A DNA stretch of 64,000 bases, taken from positions 87,147 through 151,146 of the forward strand of contig SVLQ01000007.1 in the NCBI GenBank assembly GCA_015067825.1. The letters are read 5' to 3'. Both the position numbers and the translations under genes were made by a program. Shown in pieces: positions 1 to 9,486 of the stretch. The notes beneath the pieces are model-generated. The model did no database searches and was not told the origin of the DNA. It saw only the letters and a program-made list of their open reading frames with translations. Source of the DNA: Oscillospiraceae bacterium (GTDB lineage: Bacteria > Bacillota > Clostridia > Oscillospirales > QAMX01). Within the stretch, counting starts at the first letter, position 1; the number at the start of each line of letters is the position of its first letter.

Positions 1-508
1 CGGTCAGGATCAGGATTTCTTCCATGCCGCTGTCGGCAATGATCTTCATTTCCTTTTCGATCTGTTCCATAGAGAGCTTCATGCGGTTGATGTGGTTGTA
101 GCAGTTGAACCCGCAGTACACGCAGTAGTTTTCGCAATAGTTTGCGATATAAAGGGGCGTGAAGAGATACACGGTATTGCCGAAATGCTTGCTCGTTTCC
201 AGCCTTGCTCTCTCTGCCATCTGTTCGAGAAACGGCTCTGCCGCCGGTGACAGAAGCGCCTTAAAATCTTCGATCGTGCAGGTGGGATGCTCCAAGGCCG
301 CACGGACGTCTCTTGCCGTGTATTTGCCGTAATCGTAAGCATTCATCTGCGCCATGACCTGTGAGCATACGTCCGACTCGATGACTTCCATGCCGGGCAG
401 ATATTCCATATGACTCCTGCGGCTCGCAGGATCGCTTTCGATGCGGTGCTTTTTCGCAAGAGCCTCGGGCGAGAGATACTCCGAATCCACAAAAAATTGG
501 TTTTCCAT
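1..508 (-). CDS. thiH: 2-iminoacetate synthase ThiH, 3' end beyond window
   Basis: Radical-SAM enzyme that cleaves tyrosine to dehydroglycine for the thiazole ring of thiamin. Only the first 169 residues are present. The cluster-binding motif CX3CX2C is at residues 125-132 (YCENYCVYCGFN), preceded by the family-typical TPLYIAN and followed by KLSMEQIEKEM. The start follows GAGGAG with a 6-base gap. It is the last gene of thiS-thiF-thiG-thiH seen here, 10 bases after thiG. Partner choice (ThiG, ThiS) and the TPP riboswitch upstream agree with the call. Confidence 0.95.
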   Translation of the reverse strand, partial: MENQFFVDSEYLSPEALAKKHRIESDPASRRSHMEYLPGMEVIESDVCSQVMAQMNAYDYGKYTARDVRAALEHPTCTIEDFKALLSPAAEPFLEQMAERARLETSKHFGNTVYLFTPLYIANYCENYCVYCGFNCYNHINRMKLSMEQIEKEMKIIADSGMEEILILT

Positions 509-518
509 GGCCTTCTCC

Positions 519-1289
519 TCAGTCGCGCAGGAATCCCGTCAAGGGATCGGATGCGGAAGCACCACGGGTGAGCACTCTGCCAAGCCCCGAAAGGTATGCC
601 TTACGCCCTGCTTCGATCGCCAGTTTGAATGCCGACGCCATCATGGGAAGATCGCCTGCGGTGGCAAGCGCGGTATTCGCCATAATCGCCGCCGCGCCCA
701 TCTCCATTGCTTCACAGGCCTGCGAAGGTCTGCCGATACCCGCGTCCACGATGATGGGCAGGTCGATCTCATCGATGAGTATTTGAATGAATTCCTTGGT
801 TGCAAGCCCTTTGTTCGAACCGATGGGAGAAGCCAAGGGCATCACGCTTGCCGCACCTGCGTTTACGAGATCTCGCGCTGTGTTCAAATCGGGATACATG
901 TACGGCATGACCACAAACCCCTCGTTTGCCAGGATCTCGGTCGCCCGGATGGTTTCCACGTTATCGGGAAGGAGATATTTGGAGTCGCGCATGATCTCGA
1001 TCTTCACGAAGTTGCCGCATCCAAGCTCCCGGGCGAGGCGAGCGATACGAACCGCTTCCTCAGCGTTTCTCGCGCCCGAGGTATTGGGTAGGAGTGTGAT
1101 TCCTTTGGGGATGTAGTCGAGAATGTTTTCGTGCTCCTTGGTATTGGCCCGGCGCACGGCCAGCGTGATGATCTCCGCACCGGCATCCTTGATTGCCGCC
1201 TCGATCAATCTCATCGAATACTTGCCCGATCCAAGAATAAAGCGGGAGTTGAATTCGTGACCGCCGATGATCAATTTGTCGTTGTTCAT
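519..1289 (-). CDS. thiG: thiazole synthase ThiG
   Basis: Condenses deoxyxylulose 5-phosphate, dehydroglycine and ThiS-thiocarboxylate into the thiazole phosphate. 256 residues, normal family length. A lysine at residue 96 (FVKIEIM) is at the position of the family Schiff-base lysine, and [11 protein letters not shown] near 181-191 is the phosphate-binding end of the TIM barrel. The ATG at 1289 is chosen because AGGAAA lies 5 bases upstream; an in-frame ATG 24 bases further upstream would lie inside thiF without a good ribosome site. It overlaps nothing critical and sits between thiF and thiH in one operon. Confidence 0.95.
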   Translation of the reverse strand: MNNDKLIIGGHEFNSRFILGSGKYSMRLIEAAIKDAGAEIITLAVRRANTKEHENILDYIPKGITLLPNTSGARNAEEAVRIARLARELGCGNFVKIEIMRDSKYLLPDNVETIRATEILANEGFVVMPYMYPDLNTARDLVNAGAASVMPLASPIGSNKGLATKEFIQILIDEIDLPIIVDAGIGRPSQACEAMEMGAAAIMANTALATAGDLPMMASAFKLAIEAGRKAYLSGLGRVLTRGASASDPLTGFLRD

Positions 1290-1302
1290 GGTGTTTTCCT
1301 CT

Positions 1303-1938
1303 TTATTTTTCAAAATTGTTTGCTAAAATCCTGAGTACCGCGTGTGCCTCGTGTGCAGCGCAAAGCATCACGCGAGACGCTATAAGCCCGATCCCATCCG
1401 CAACGTCGCTTTCTCCATCGCCGCACAGATAGAACCTGCTCGCTACTTTTCTTGTCTGAATGCGATTGGCGTCACCAAGCCCTGCCATGCCCGAAGCCGC
1501 TACAAGATACGTACCTCTCATTTCGGTGAGTACGAGCTCAGCAAGCATCGCCTTGGCTTCCGCGCTGTCAAAGGCTTCGCAGATGATGTCCGCATCTTTT
1601 AGAAGCGTTGCGGCGTTTTCTTCCGTAATACGCTCTGTGTGCACTTCAAGTGAAAGATACGGTGCTATTTCTTTGAGATTCTCTGCGAGTGCTTCGGTCT
1701 TATACCTCCCGATCTGGTCGGCCTTGTACTGCTGACGGTGCAGATTCGTGATCTCCACACGGTCAAAGTCGCAAAGGATCAGTTTTCCAACGCCTGCTCT
1801 TGCAAGAGCTATGGCGATGTTTGAGCCAAGACCGCCAAGACCGCACACGGCAACCGCGGCCGATGAGAACGCCTTGTGCAGCGCTTTGCCGTGGCGTTCT
1901 TCCAAGGCTCTGTTCCATTCTTCTTTTGTCGGGATCAC
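1303..1938 (-). CDS. thiF: ThiF-family sulfur carrier adenylyltransferase
   Basis: Adenylates the C-terminal glycine of ThiS so that it can be thiocarboxylated. 211 residues, the short ThiF form common in Clostridia. The nucleotide-binding GLGGLGSN is at 33-40, followed by [15 protein letters not shown] at 56-70 with the conserved Asp and Arg of the E1-like fold. The short form lacks the C-terminal metal-binding cysteine domain of E. coli ThiF. Start is GTG, 2 bases after the thiS stop, so translation is probably coupled. Confidence 0.9.
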   Translation of the reverse strand: MIPTKEEWNRALEERHGKALHKAFSSAAVAVCGLGGLGSNIAIALARAGVGKLILCDFDRVEITNLHRQQYKADQIGRYKTEALAENLKEIAPYLSLEVHTERITEENAATLLKDADIICEAFDSAEAKAMLAELVLTEMRGTYLVAASGMAGLGDANRIQTRKVASRFYLCGDGESDVADGIGLIASRVMLCAAHEAHAVLRILANNFEK

Positions 1939-1940
1939 GT

Positions 1941-2135
1941 TTAGCCGCCTCCCACAAAGCTGACGATCTCAATGCTGTCACCGTTCGCCAAAACGGTATC
2001 GGCATAAGCGGCCTTCGGCACGATGTCACCGTTTCGCTCGGTCGCGATCCGCCTGATATCGTAGTTGGTCGTCGCAAGATATTCGGCAATGGTCTTGCCG
2101 GCAATATCTTTTGGTTCCCCGTTTACCTTTACCAT
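1941..2135 (-). CDS. thiS: sulfur carrier protein ThiS
   Basis: Ubiquitin-like sulfur carrier, 64 residues, ending in the Gly-Gly needed for adenylation and thiocarboxylate formation (FVGGG). Start ATG at 2135 has GGAGGTG 6 bases upstream; an alternative ATG 27 bases upstream would begin inside the ribosome-binding region and is disfavoured. First gene after the TPP riboswitch and its terminator. Confidence 0.93.
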   Translation of the reverse strand: MVKVNGEPKDIAGKTIAEYLATTNYDIRRIATERNGDIVPKAAYADTVLANGDSIEIVSFVGGG

Positions 2136-2157
2136 TTTTCTCACCTCCAAAAAATGC

Positions 2158-2190
2158 AACAAAAAAAGGAGCTACCGATTCGGTAACTCC
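2158..2190 (-). terminator. riboswitch expression-platform terminator
   Basis: A 10-bp stem with a 3-base loop (GGAGTTACCG / CGGTAGCTCC) is followed by seven or more T residues on the minus strand, directly between the TPP aptamer and thiS. This is the layout of transcription attenuation by TPP. Confidence 0.85.
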
Positions 2191-2214
2191 AAAATTTCTT
2201 TGTTCTTCCCAATA

Positions 2215-2306
2215 TCCTCGTATCAGGCATCCCTACGTTGGCATTATCCAAATCAGGTTCTCGGTCGAAGGTCACACCTTCCTCTCAGCCTGTATACAAG
2301 CTCCCG
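2215..2306 (-). promoter_or_regulatory. TPP (THI-box) riboswitch aptamer
   Basis: On the minus strand the conserved pyrimidine-sensing GGCTGAGAGG, then GAACCTGATTTGG, then ATGCCAACGTAGGGA appear in the right order and spacing for the THI box. It precedes thiS and the terminator at 2158-2190. High TPP should terminate thiSFGH transcription. Confidence 0.95.
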
Positions 2307-2325
2307 TTTGTTCAGTTGTAAATAT

Positions 2326-2354
2326 ATTATACACCTTCTGCAAGATTTTTGCAA
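2326..2354 (-). promoter_or_regulatory. thi operon promoter
   Basis: TTGCAA, 17 bases, TATAAT on the minus strand, about 20 bases upstream of the aptamer. It lies just beyond the edge of the integrase-remnant repeat, so the old insertion stopped short of destroying it. Confidence 0.75.
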
Positions 2355-2380
2355 GGTCTCTCTGTAACCTTTTTTTGTCT

Positions 2381-2472
2381 GCTCCCGGACTTTCTGTGCG
2401 CATATATAATGATGGAAATTCTTGGGCTACTTCTTGCAGCGTTTGCTTTGTGGGGATCGTTTTCAATCGCGT
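2381..2472 (-). pseudogene. remnant of tyrosine integrase N-terminus
   Basis: Nearly identical DNA to the first ~30 codons of the integrase at 20389-21315 (translation TIPTKQTLQEVAQEF shared). The start codon has become ACG, a one-base insertion follows codon 20 or so, and similarity stops at 2381. It lies outside the present element, in the flanking chromosome, and so looks like the residue of an earlier related element in the same tRNA gene. Confidence 0.8.
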
Positions 2473-2647
2473 GACTCATACCTCTTTTTTAGTCAAAACC
2501 GTAGGCCCAGAAGCGTTTTTGCGATCTCTGAAAAACAGCACTTGTCACTTTTTTGCAAAGAAAAAAGGGAATTTACGAAGAAAATCGTAAATTCCCAATT
2601 TTGGCAGGGGCAGTAGGGATCGAACCCACGGCCTACGGTTTTGGAGA
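2381..2647. repeat. left copy of ~265-bp duplicated att region
   Basis: Matches 21225-21488 with scattered differences. It contains the integrase remnant, the tRNA terminator hairpin (2567-2596) and the last 46 bases of tRNA-Trp (2602-2647), where identity ends abruptly in the anticodon-loop region. The 46-bp part is the attachment core. Confidence 0.88.
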
Positions 2648-2954
2648 TGGTCCGACAAGTCGGCCCGTGCCGCTAATCTTTTTTGAAGTGCAGAATTCAA
2701 ACACGCCAACAGAAAATTAGAGACAAAATCAACAGAACCGAATAAAATTTCAACAAACGGGAATTTCAGATACGGCAATATTTCTTCATGGCCTTCGGTG
2801 TTTTTTTACCGAAACCATCGGCTCAGATATAATACCATATTTATCCTTTTTTATCAAGAATCTTTAACTCTAAATTACTTTCTTTTGCAGTAAATTACTC
2901 TAAGTCGATCTAAACCATCAACTTTTGAAAAGAATCATCAACTCTTGGTGGGGT
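2648..2954. other. non-coding left end of the element
   Basis: No convincing gene. Seen: a short stem near 2798-2816 (CTTCGGT / ACCGAA) that could end the WYL operon, a repeated TAAATTACT near 2872-2898, and two ATCAACT heptamers at 2917 and 2937, the inverse of AGTTGAT repeats at 20276-20292 near the other end. Confidence 0.5.
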
Positions 2955-4037
2955 TTACTCTGTTTCATATCGGCTGCTGATGTCATCAAGGAACTTTCTA
3001 AAGTCCGTCACGACCTCCTGAGGCATGATGATGGTAGCCATTTTACGGAATCCGGCAACCCAACCATAGAATTGATCGCTGATGGCAACATCGGTGCTGA
3101 CAACAAAGTGCCCTTTACCATCGGGGTAATAAAACACATCTCCACCTGTGCCAAAGCGATCCACAATCGTATCCAGAAGGTTGTTGGTGAAACGTATGCT
3201 CACGCGCTTCTTCTCGCCGCTGAACATGCCGAAATGCTGTTGCGTATAGGATTCCATGTTGAGTTTAGAAAACGCTGTACGACCGTCTCGTTCCTCAGCA
3301 AGGACCTCTACGCCCTTCATGCGGTCCAAGCGGAAGGTAACTATCATTTCACGTGTGCTATTCCATCCCAAAAGATAGTAGTAGCCATCACTGATGATGA
3401 GCTTGAACGGACTGATTGTATAGGGTGCGCCGCCTCTGCGGTCCACCTGCTGTGTACGGTCCTGGATAGTGAATTTCTGATAGCGGAAACCAATCTTTCG
3501 GTTTTGCCGGATCGCCTGGTTGATCTTCAACATTGTGCTCATGATGTATTTGTTTGTGGTCTTGTTTCGGCCAACCAGATAGACCTCGTTTTGCAGTTCT
3601 TCAACCTGGTAATCGCTGCAAAGGTGCTCGATTGCCGCAAGCAGATGCGCTTCCTGACTCTTGGAGATAAACTTGGAAGCCCGCACACATTCAGCCAACA
3701 GTCGCAACTCATCAAACTCATATGGGCGGCGGCTGATTTTGTAACCGTGTTGCGACTCGTCGTATTCCACCTCATAGCCGAGCAAATCTTTGTCTTCGAT
3801 TTCGAGTTCATCCAAATCAAAGTCCATTTCTTTGTTCAGTATGGCGAGGATCGCATCAATATCGCGCTTGATGGAGTGCCGTTCTGCCTTAATCCCATAA
3901 CGCTTCAGGTGTTCCCCAATGTCCTTTAAGCGCAAAGCATGGTTCTCATCGGTCTTCTTCAAAAGGATATCCCAAACCAAAAGGGATTTGTACTTCTGGC
4001 CCTCTTGCTTGCCTCCGGGTTTCTTCGGTTTTTCCAT
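2955..4037 (-). CDS. WYL-domain transcriptional regulator
   Basis: 360-residue DNA-binding regulator. A winged-helix region covers about residues 20-75 (LVWDILLKKTDE, then RHSIKRDIDAI), the WYL domain about 150-240 (IGFRYQKF, ISPFKLIISDGYYYLLGW), and a C-terminal WCX-like extension follows. WYL proteins bind ligands such as nucleic acids and commonly control phage-defence operons. ATG at 4037 has AAGGGG 9 bases upstream; a TTG three codons earlier has no spacing to it. It is the last gene of the restriction-ATPase operon, 44 bases after res, with an 18-bp palindrome in that gap. Probably autoregulatory; target site not proven. Confidence 0.88.
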   Translation of the reverse strand: MEKPKKPGGKQEGQKYKSLLVWDILLKKTDENHALRLKDIGEHLKRYGIKAERHSIKRDIDAILAILNKEMDFDLDELEIEDKDLLGYEVEYDESQHGYKISRRPYEFDELRLLAECVRASKFISKSQEAHLLAAIEHLCSDYQVEELQNEVYLVGRNKTTNKYIMSTMLKINQAIRQNRKIGFRYQKFTIQDRTQQVDRRGGAPYTISPFKLIISDGYYYLLGWNSTREMIVTFRLDRMKGVEVLAEERDGRTAFSKLNMESYTQQHFGMFSGEKKRVSIRFTNNLLDTIVDRFGTGGDVFYYPDGKGHFVVSTDVAISDQFYGWVAGFRKMATIIMPQEVVTDFRKFLDDISSRYETE

Positions 4038-4054
4038 GTGCGGCAACCCCTTCC

Positions 4055-4072
4055 TTGAAAGTGCACTTTCAA
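4055..4072. promoter_or_regulatory. 18-bp perfect palindrome before WYL gene
   Basis: TTGAAAGTGCACTTTCAA is a perfect dyad inside the res-WYL gap, 17 bases upstream of the WYL start codon. A copy with one mismatch lies at 16086-16103. No T-tract follows, so a protein-binding site is more likely than a terminator. Confidence 0.5.
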
Positions 4073-4080
4073 TACCGTCT

Positions 4081-7000
4081 CTACTTCATAACCTTTTCAA
4101 GCAAAGACTGGTAACTATCGACCACATCATATACGACATTGCCGCTGCTGATTGCCTTGAAATGTTCTCTGGCACAGTGAATCTTGGATTCCTCAATCAG
4201 TCGCAACTGCATAGAGTTCATAGAACCCTTTGTTTCTGCCACGAAATAAATGTGTTTGATATTACCTTCATAGAATGCAATTGCCCAGTCAGGGTTGTAG
4301 TGGCCAACAGGTGTGGAGATGTAGAAACTGTCAGGCAGTTTTACATACACCGCAACATCACTGCTGACGTCCAAACTCTCAGCAAACGCCTTTTCGTTGG
4401 TAGAGTCATAAACAATATGGTCATACAAGTGCTTGTTCGCCTTGATAGCATTAACACCCAACTTACCCTTGATGGTCGGAGCAGTAAATACATCGGTATC
4501 ATACTTTTCATCCAGAACATCGTAGGTGATATGCTCAATGATTGCGGTTGCCTTTTCATCGTTGATAAGCGAACCTGCTTTAATGATAAATTCCTCTGGA
4601 TTGTCCTTGAACTGGTCAAAGACAACTTTTTCAATTCCCTTGAGAATCTGAATGATAGCCTTTCTGGTAAGTCCTGTAGCATCAACCAGTTTGCCAACCA
4701 AGTCATACTTGACGCTGCTATTAACAGAAATCTTGGTGGCAGCATTATGTACCTCGGAGGACTCCTTCACAAAGGACGAACCAGAAGCAAGAGCTTCCTT
4801 GGATGCGATATTGTCCATGCGTCCAGACTCGACCTTGAAGTAAATCTTGGATACATGCAGTTTCGCATTCAAGGATGCAATGGACTTTCTGACAAGTTCA
4901 TCCGTGTCAAAGTCAACCACATAAACAGACTTAGAATTAATACGATTCCAGAGAGCCTTGAACTCTGGCATAGCCAGTTTCTTATCATCAACTTGAAGTT
5001 CAACATTATTGCTACGGGCATTTTCGGGCTGCATAGCCTTACCGTCATAGATGGTATCAATGATGCCAAGAACAGACTCGACAGAGCCAGAGACCTCATC
5101 GGTGAGTTTGATTTCACCGTTTGCCTTGTCCTCATAATACTTATCGGTAAGAGTACCTTGCTTGTCGATGTAGCCCTCCATACGCAGACCAACATAGATT
5201 TCTCTGGCAACATCTTCGGTGATAACATCGGTATTGCCCTGTGCATCGGTAATAGTCTTGCCCATGAATAATTCGGGAGTAACTGCTTTCGGACGGTTCG
5301 CAACAGCGTCAGCCAGTTCAGTCTGTAAGCCCTTTGCGAAACTGTCATAACTCTCGCTGGCAATGACAGTCAGAACGTTGACGTTATGAACATCGTTGCC
5401 CAGAGCATTGACATCCATTCTTTCGCCATCTTGATTGACACAAAGACGCAGACCACGACCAACTTCCTGTCTCTTGCGGACATCACTGCTGCTCTGCTTC
5501 AAAGTACAAATCTGGAAAACATTGGGGTTGTCCCAACCTTCACGGAGAGCAGAGTGAGAGAAGATGAAACGAACAGGAGATTTCTTCGGATTTCTGTCCA
5601 GCAGAAGTTCCTTGTTCTTCATAATCAAGTCGTAGGCATCAATATCGTCTGAGGAGGTTTCTTTTGCACTAACCTTAGAGTCAATCATCTTGCCCTTCTT
5701 ATCAACAGAGAAGTAGCCAGCATGGGTGTTTTGAGGACTAATCATGTTCAAATACTTGATGTAGTCATCGTCACCAAGCTCCAACTGCATATTTCCAACG
5801 ACGTCGGCATACTCTTCTTCAAACATATCGGCATAAACACCGTTGAAGGGCTGTCCAGCCTTGTCATACTGCTTGTACTTCACAACCTCATCAATGAAGA
5901 ACAGGGACAGAACCTTGATACCCTTGTAGAACAGTTCCCGTTCTCTCTGGATGTGAGACAGGATAGTTTCTCTAATCTGGATGCGTCTCAGCTGGTCTTC
6001 ACTGACCTTGCCGATAACATCACCAGCATAGATTTTGATACCGTTGATAAACTCAACAGAGTCATCACGTCCATCAATCGCCTTGACCACGAACCCGTTC
6101 TTGTACTCGTCCAGATTCCCAGAGTTGTCGTAAAGGTTGAAGCCAATACCAACCTTCATAGACTTCTTGCGGATACCAGTAGCACCCTTGAAGTCAAACT
6201 GTAAGGTGGCGGTGGGGTCTGCTTTGGAAAGGTTCAGACCTTCCAGATACACATAACTTTCGGTGGCAGTGCTGCCAGTCTCGGTGATACCCTTAACAGC
6301 AATCTTTTTAACCAGACGCTTGTTGTATGCTTCCATAGCGTCCAGACGATAAATCATGTTGTAGATGCTGTCCTGCTTGTGGGTAGCAGAATAACGGAGG
6401 GTCATCAAGGGGTGGAACTCCTTGAGTCGTTCCTTGGTCTGAGTACCTTCAACGGACTGAGGTTCGTCAATGATAACGATAGGGTTCGTCTTGGCGATAA
6501 TGTCAATCGGTCTGCGGCTGCGGAATTCATCCAGTTTCATGTAGATTCTACGGGCATCCTTGCCTTTGGCATTGAACGCCTGCGAATTGATAATCATTAC
6601 ATTGATGGAACTGTCAGAAGCAAAACGGTCAATCTCAGTAAGTTGAGCAGAGTTATAGATGAAGAAGCGAACCTTCTTACCATATTCCTCCGCAAAGTGT
6701 TCCTGCGTCATCTGGAAGGACTTATAGACACCTTCACGGATAGCAACAGAAGGAACAACAACGATAAATTTGCTCCAACCGTAGTGTTTGTTCAGTTCAT
6801 ACATCGTTTTGATGTAGGTGTATGTTTTACCAACACCAGTCTCCATTTCGACTGTAAGGTTGAAACGACCTTCCAGTTTGGAAGACGGTGCGATTAAGTT
6901 TGCTCTTTGAACCTTCTGAATATGTTCCAGAATCAAACGGTCATTTAGTTCCGGAATAAGTTTGGCGTTAGACCAGCCAGTGTAGTCCGTATCTTCCTCC

Positions 7001-7134
7001 AGCACGGATTGATACTCACCTGCGCCTCTGTCCATCATGTAAGAAGGTGTCAGATAGGGCTGACCAGCAAAAACATCCACCACAGCCTTCGCAGCATCGG
7101 CTTGGAATTTCTGATGCTTGAATTGTAGTTTCAT
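4081..7134 (-). CDS. res: type III restriction enzyme Res subunit
   Basis: 1017-residue ATP-dependent translocase and endonuclease that with Mod cuts unmodified DNA. Superfamily-2 helicase motifs: Walker A TGVGKT at 99-104, DEPQ at 223-226, RYSATHK soon after (motif III), and SALREGWDNPNVF further on (motif VI region). The C-terminus carries a PD-(D/E)XK nuclease signature, NPDWAI and FVAETKG at about 947-970. Length fits the family. AAGGA lies 9 bases before ATG. The stop codon is TAG. Lies 12 bases after the 140-residue gene that separates it from mod. Confidence 0.95.
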   Translation of the reverse strand: MKLQFKHQKFQADAAKAVVDVFAGQPYLTPSYMMDRGAGEYQSVLEEDTDYTGWSNAKLIPELNDRLILEHIQKVQRANLIAPSSKLEGRFNLTVEMETGVGKTYTYIKTMYELNKHYGWSKFIVVVPSVAIREGVYKSFQMTQEHFAEEYGKKVRFFIYNSAQLTEIDRFASDSSINVMIINSQAFNAKGKDARRIYMKLDEFRSRRPIDIIAKTNPIVIIDEPQSVEGTQTKERLKEFHPLMTLRYSATHKQDSIYNMIYRLDAMEAYNKRLVKKIAVKGITETGSTATESYVYLEGLNLSKADPTATLQFDFKGATGIRKKSMKVGIGFNLYDNSGNLDEYKNGFVVKAIDGRDDSVEFINGIKIYAGDVIGKVSEDQLRRIQIRETILSHIQRERELFYKGIKVLSLFFIDEVVKYKQYDKAGQPFNGVYADMFEEEYADVVGNMQLELGDDDYIKYLNMISPQNTHAGYFSVDKKGKMIDSKVSAKETSSDDIDAYDLIMKNKELLLDRNPKKSPVRFIFSHSALREGWDNPNVFQICTLKQSSSDVRKRQEVGRGLRLCVNQDGERMDVNALGNDVHNVNVLTVIASESYDSFAKGLQTELADAVANRPKAVTPELFMGKTITDAQGNTDVITEDVAREIYVGLRMEGYIDKQGTLTDKYYEDKANGEIKLTDEVSGSVESVLGIIDTIYDGKAMQPENARSNNVELQVDDKKLAMPEFKALWNRINSKSVYVVDFDTDELVRKSIASLNAKLHVSKIYFKVESGRMDNIASKEALASGSSFVKESSEVHNAATKISVNSSVKYDLVGKLVDATGLTRKAIIQILKGIEKVVFDQFKDNPEEFIIKAGSLINDEKATAIIEHITYDVLDEKYDTDVFTAPTIKGKLGVNAIKANKHLYDHIVYDSTNEKAFAESLDVSSDVAVYVKLPDSFYISTPVGHYNPDWAIAFYEGNIKHIYFVAETKGSMNSMQLRLIEESKIHCAREHFKAISSGNVVYDVVDSYQSLLEKVMK

Positions 7135-7146
7135 ATTTGCCCGTCC

Positions 7147-7569
7147 TTACTTTACTATATTTTTTTGAATAGGAAGAACCACATTTTCCGGAACCGGAAC
7201 TGGTTCATATCTGAATTGTCGTTCCTCCCACAGTAACGGTCTTCTGGCCCATATGTAACTGAACTCCGGGCGTTCAATATAAGGATTCTTTTTGAATCGG
7301 AGTTTGCCGTTTTTATAAGAAATGTCTGTGTAGAGGTTTTCTCCAATAAGCCCCTTGAGATTGAACATAATTTCCAAATCCCATTCTTCCATATACGATT
7401 CGACAAGTTCGCTGATTCTTGCTGAAAATGTCGAAGGTTTGATAGGAATTCGGTCGATAAACTCTTTGCGTTGAATTGTGTAATACCCATCTTCATCGGG
7501 CTGTAATCCCTCGTATAATCTTTGTTGGACAAATAGCATCATTCTCTGTCCACTTAATGTTATCATCAT
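7147..7569 (-). CDS. unknown 140-aa protein between mod and res
   Basis: Not recognised as a named family. About 140 residues with alternating helices and strands: FIDRIPIKPSTFSARI reads like a helix-turn-helix, and LYTDISYKNGKLRFKKNP like the wing of a Rep-type winged helix, so DNA binding is a reasonable guess. No transmembrane or nuclease motif. The ATG at 7569 has GAGGTG 6 bases upstream; the GTG nine bases earlier is the alternative. It starts just past the mod stop and ends 12 bases before res, so it is co-translated with a type III system and may be a specificity or control subunit. This is inference from position. Confidence 0.75.
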   Translation of the reverse strand: MMITLSGQRMMLFVQQRLYEGLQPDEDGYYTIQRKEFIDRIPIKPSTFSARISELVESYMEEWDLEIMFNLKGLIGENLYTDISYKNGKLRFKKNPYIERPEFSYIWARRPLLWEERQFRYEPVPVPENVVLPIQKNIVK

Positions 7570-7579
7570 AGCGGCCACC

Positions 7580-9466
7580 TCAAATAACTTTAACTCTGGT
7601 ATCGGGTGCTAATAGTTTGAATACCTCATAAACATTGATTTTGGACGGACTGTTTGCAAAACTGCTGTCACGGAAGACAGCACGGAGGGGTTGCTTCTTG
7701 GCAATGGTCTTAATAACGCTGTCGGGAATGTTTTCATCAAAGCAAGCAATCAAGTCGCCATCATTGTAAGTATGTACGGTGCAGCCCTCAATGGTCTCGG
7801 AGGTATAAGGCAGCGAGAGAGGAAGTCCCCATTCAAGCAAGCAACCAAACAGCAAGTCAAGGTCAGTACGGTCTGCCTTAACATTAGATTCCAACATAGA
7901 AAGCATTCGCTGAGAGTATTCGTCAGCAGAGTAATACACATCATTCATATTAGTTTCATCCAGTATGAAGACACGGAATCCTATATCAAGATTTTGTGCA
8001 GTGAGAGGACTTTCTTCTCTGATTTTTGCTCCTGCACGACGGATACGTTCTTTACCGATTTCGCAAATGTTTTTATAGCTATTTTTGTATGCCTCGCTAT
8101 GTTCTCCGCAAGGCTCAGGAAGTTGTACTAAAATAAATTTTCTTCTACCACCGTCTTCTGCATTTTTCTGAATGACTGCATGAGCAGTAGTTGCGGTACC
8201 ACTGAAAAAGTCAAGAAAAATCCCATCATTGCTATTGTTGCAAATGTTCACAAGGTGTTTAATAAGTGACGTTGGCTTAGGGGTTTCAAAAACTGCAACT
8301 CCATCAAAAAGAGAAACCAGTTCTCTTTTTGCAGAATCATTTGTACCTGTTTTATCAGCGAATAATATGGTTTCAGGCGTTAACCCTTGTTTGCCATCGG
8401 TAATAAACTTCTTGATTCTTGGCACACCATTCCCATCACTGCCAAACCAAATACGGTTGTCAGCAATAGCTTCATCCATCTTCTCTTTAGTATATCGCCA
8501 ACAAGAGCCTGATGGAGGGTCAAAGTGCTTTCCACTAGGGCTTGTGATTGTATAGAATTGACTTTTAGTCCCATGGCCTGCTTGTGCTATAGCGGGAACA
8601 GATGTCCAAACACCTCTAGGGTCATTGTCTGGATTTTTATATCGTTCAATTGCAGTGTCATCCATTTCTTCAAGTCCAATAGCATTGGCTCTATTGTCAT
8701 AGTTTTTTACAAAGCAAACAATGTAGTCATGACGTACAGATACAATTTTTCTATTTTCGCGAGTTTTTCGTTTTTCCCAAACAAACGTAGCAATATAATT
8801 ATTTGTTCCAAAGACTTCTTGCCCTATTTTAATTAAGTTAAACAATTCATTGTCATCAATAGACATGAAAATTATTCCATCTTCCGATAACAAATTGCGA
8901 GCAAGTATCAACCTAGAATACAGCAAGGAACACCAATCTGAATGATATCTTCCTTGAGTGGCGCTATTTTCTCTGCTGAAATTTATGTTACCATTTTCAT
9001 CAAAATATCCAGTTCCAGTTTCATAGTCTTCGTTATCCATTATAAAGGAGTCAGGATAAATAAAATCGCTTCCAGTGTTATACGGAGGGTCAATGTAAAT
9101 CATCTTGATAGCACTAAGATAACTTTCCTGCAGGAGTTTCAGAACTTCCAGATTGTCGCCCTCGATGTAAAGGTTCTCGGTGGTGTCCCAATTCACGCTT
9201 TCTTCCTTACAAGGACGCAGCGTTTTACGGATAGGCTTGTTGGCTTCCACGATAGCAGCCTTTTTACCTACCCATGTAAATTCGTATGCTTCATTGCCCT
9301 CAATCACATCACCAGAGAGCATCTGCTTGAGCAGTTCAAAGTTGATGGCTTTCTTAGCCTTGCCGTTCTCATCAATAGCCTCGGTGATGCAGTTCGGGAA
9401 CAATGCCCCGATTTTTTCAATATTCTGAGAAGTCATATCTAACGACTCCATCCTCATTTTTTCCAT
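7580..9466 (-). CDS. mod: type III DNA N6-adenine methyltransferase Mod
   Basis: 628 residues. Catalytic motif IV DPPYNTGSDF at 126-135 precedes the SAM-binding motif I LDFFSGTATTAHA at 418-430, the order of beta-class adenine methyltransferases as in EcoPI/EcoP15I Mod. The stretch between them would hold the target-recognition domain. It modifies the recognition site and supplies specificity to Res. AGGAGG lies 9 bases before the ATG. Follows the ATPase gene by 20 bases and is closely linked to the next gene, all on the minus strand. Confidence 0.95.
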   Translation of the reverse strand: MEKMRMESLDMTSQNIEKIGALFPNCITEAIDENGKAKKAINFELLKQMLSGDVIEGNEAYEFTWVGKKAAIVEANKPIRKTLRPCKEESVNWDTTENLYIEGDNLEVLKLLQESYLSAIKMIYIDPPYNTGSDFIYPDSFIMDNEDYETGTGYFDENGNINFSRENSATQGRYHSDWCSLLYSRLILARNLLSEDGIIFMSIDDNELFNLIKIGQEVFGTNNYIATFVWEKRKTRENRKIVSVRHDYIVCFVKNYDNRANAIGLEEMDDTAIERYKNPDNDPRGVWTSVPAIAQAGHGTKSQFYTITSPSGKHFDPPSGSCWRYTKEKMDEAIADNRIWFGSDGNGVPRIKKFITDGKQGLTPETILFADKTGTNDSAKRELVSLFDGVAVFETPKPTSLIKHLVNICNNSNDGIFLDFFSGTATTAHAVIQKNAEDGGRRKFILVQLPEPCGEHSEAYKNSYKNICEIGKERIRRAGAKIREESPLTAQNLDIGFRVFILDETNMNDVYYSADEYSQRMLSMLESNVKADRTDLDLLFGCLLEWGLPLSLPYTSETIEGCTVHTYNDGDLIACFDENIPDSVIKTIAKKQPLRAVFRDSSFANSPSKINVYEVFKLLAPDTRVKVI

Positions 9467-9486
9467 TACTTTGTTCCTCCTAAAGC

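Noticed and set aside
2602..2647. Second tRNA-Trp gene at the left end
   Set aside because: Only the 3' half from the anticodon loop onward is present; it joins element DNA and cannot fold as a tRNA.
2545..2778. 77-residue minus-strand frame over the left att repeat
   Set aside because: It runs across the tRNA fragment and its terminator hairpin and has no ribosome site.
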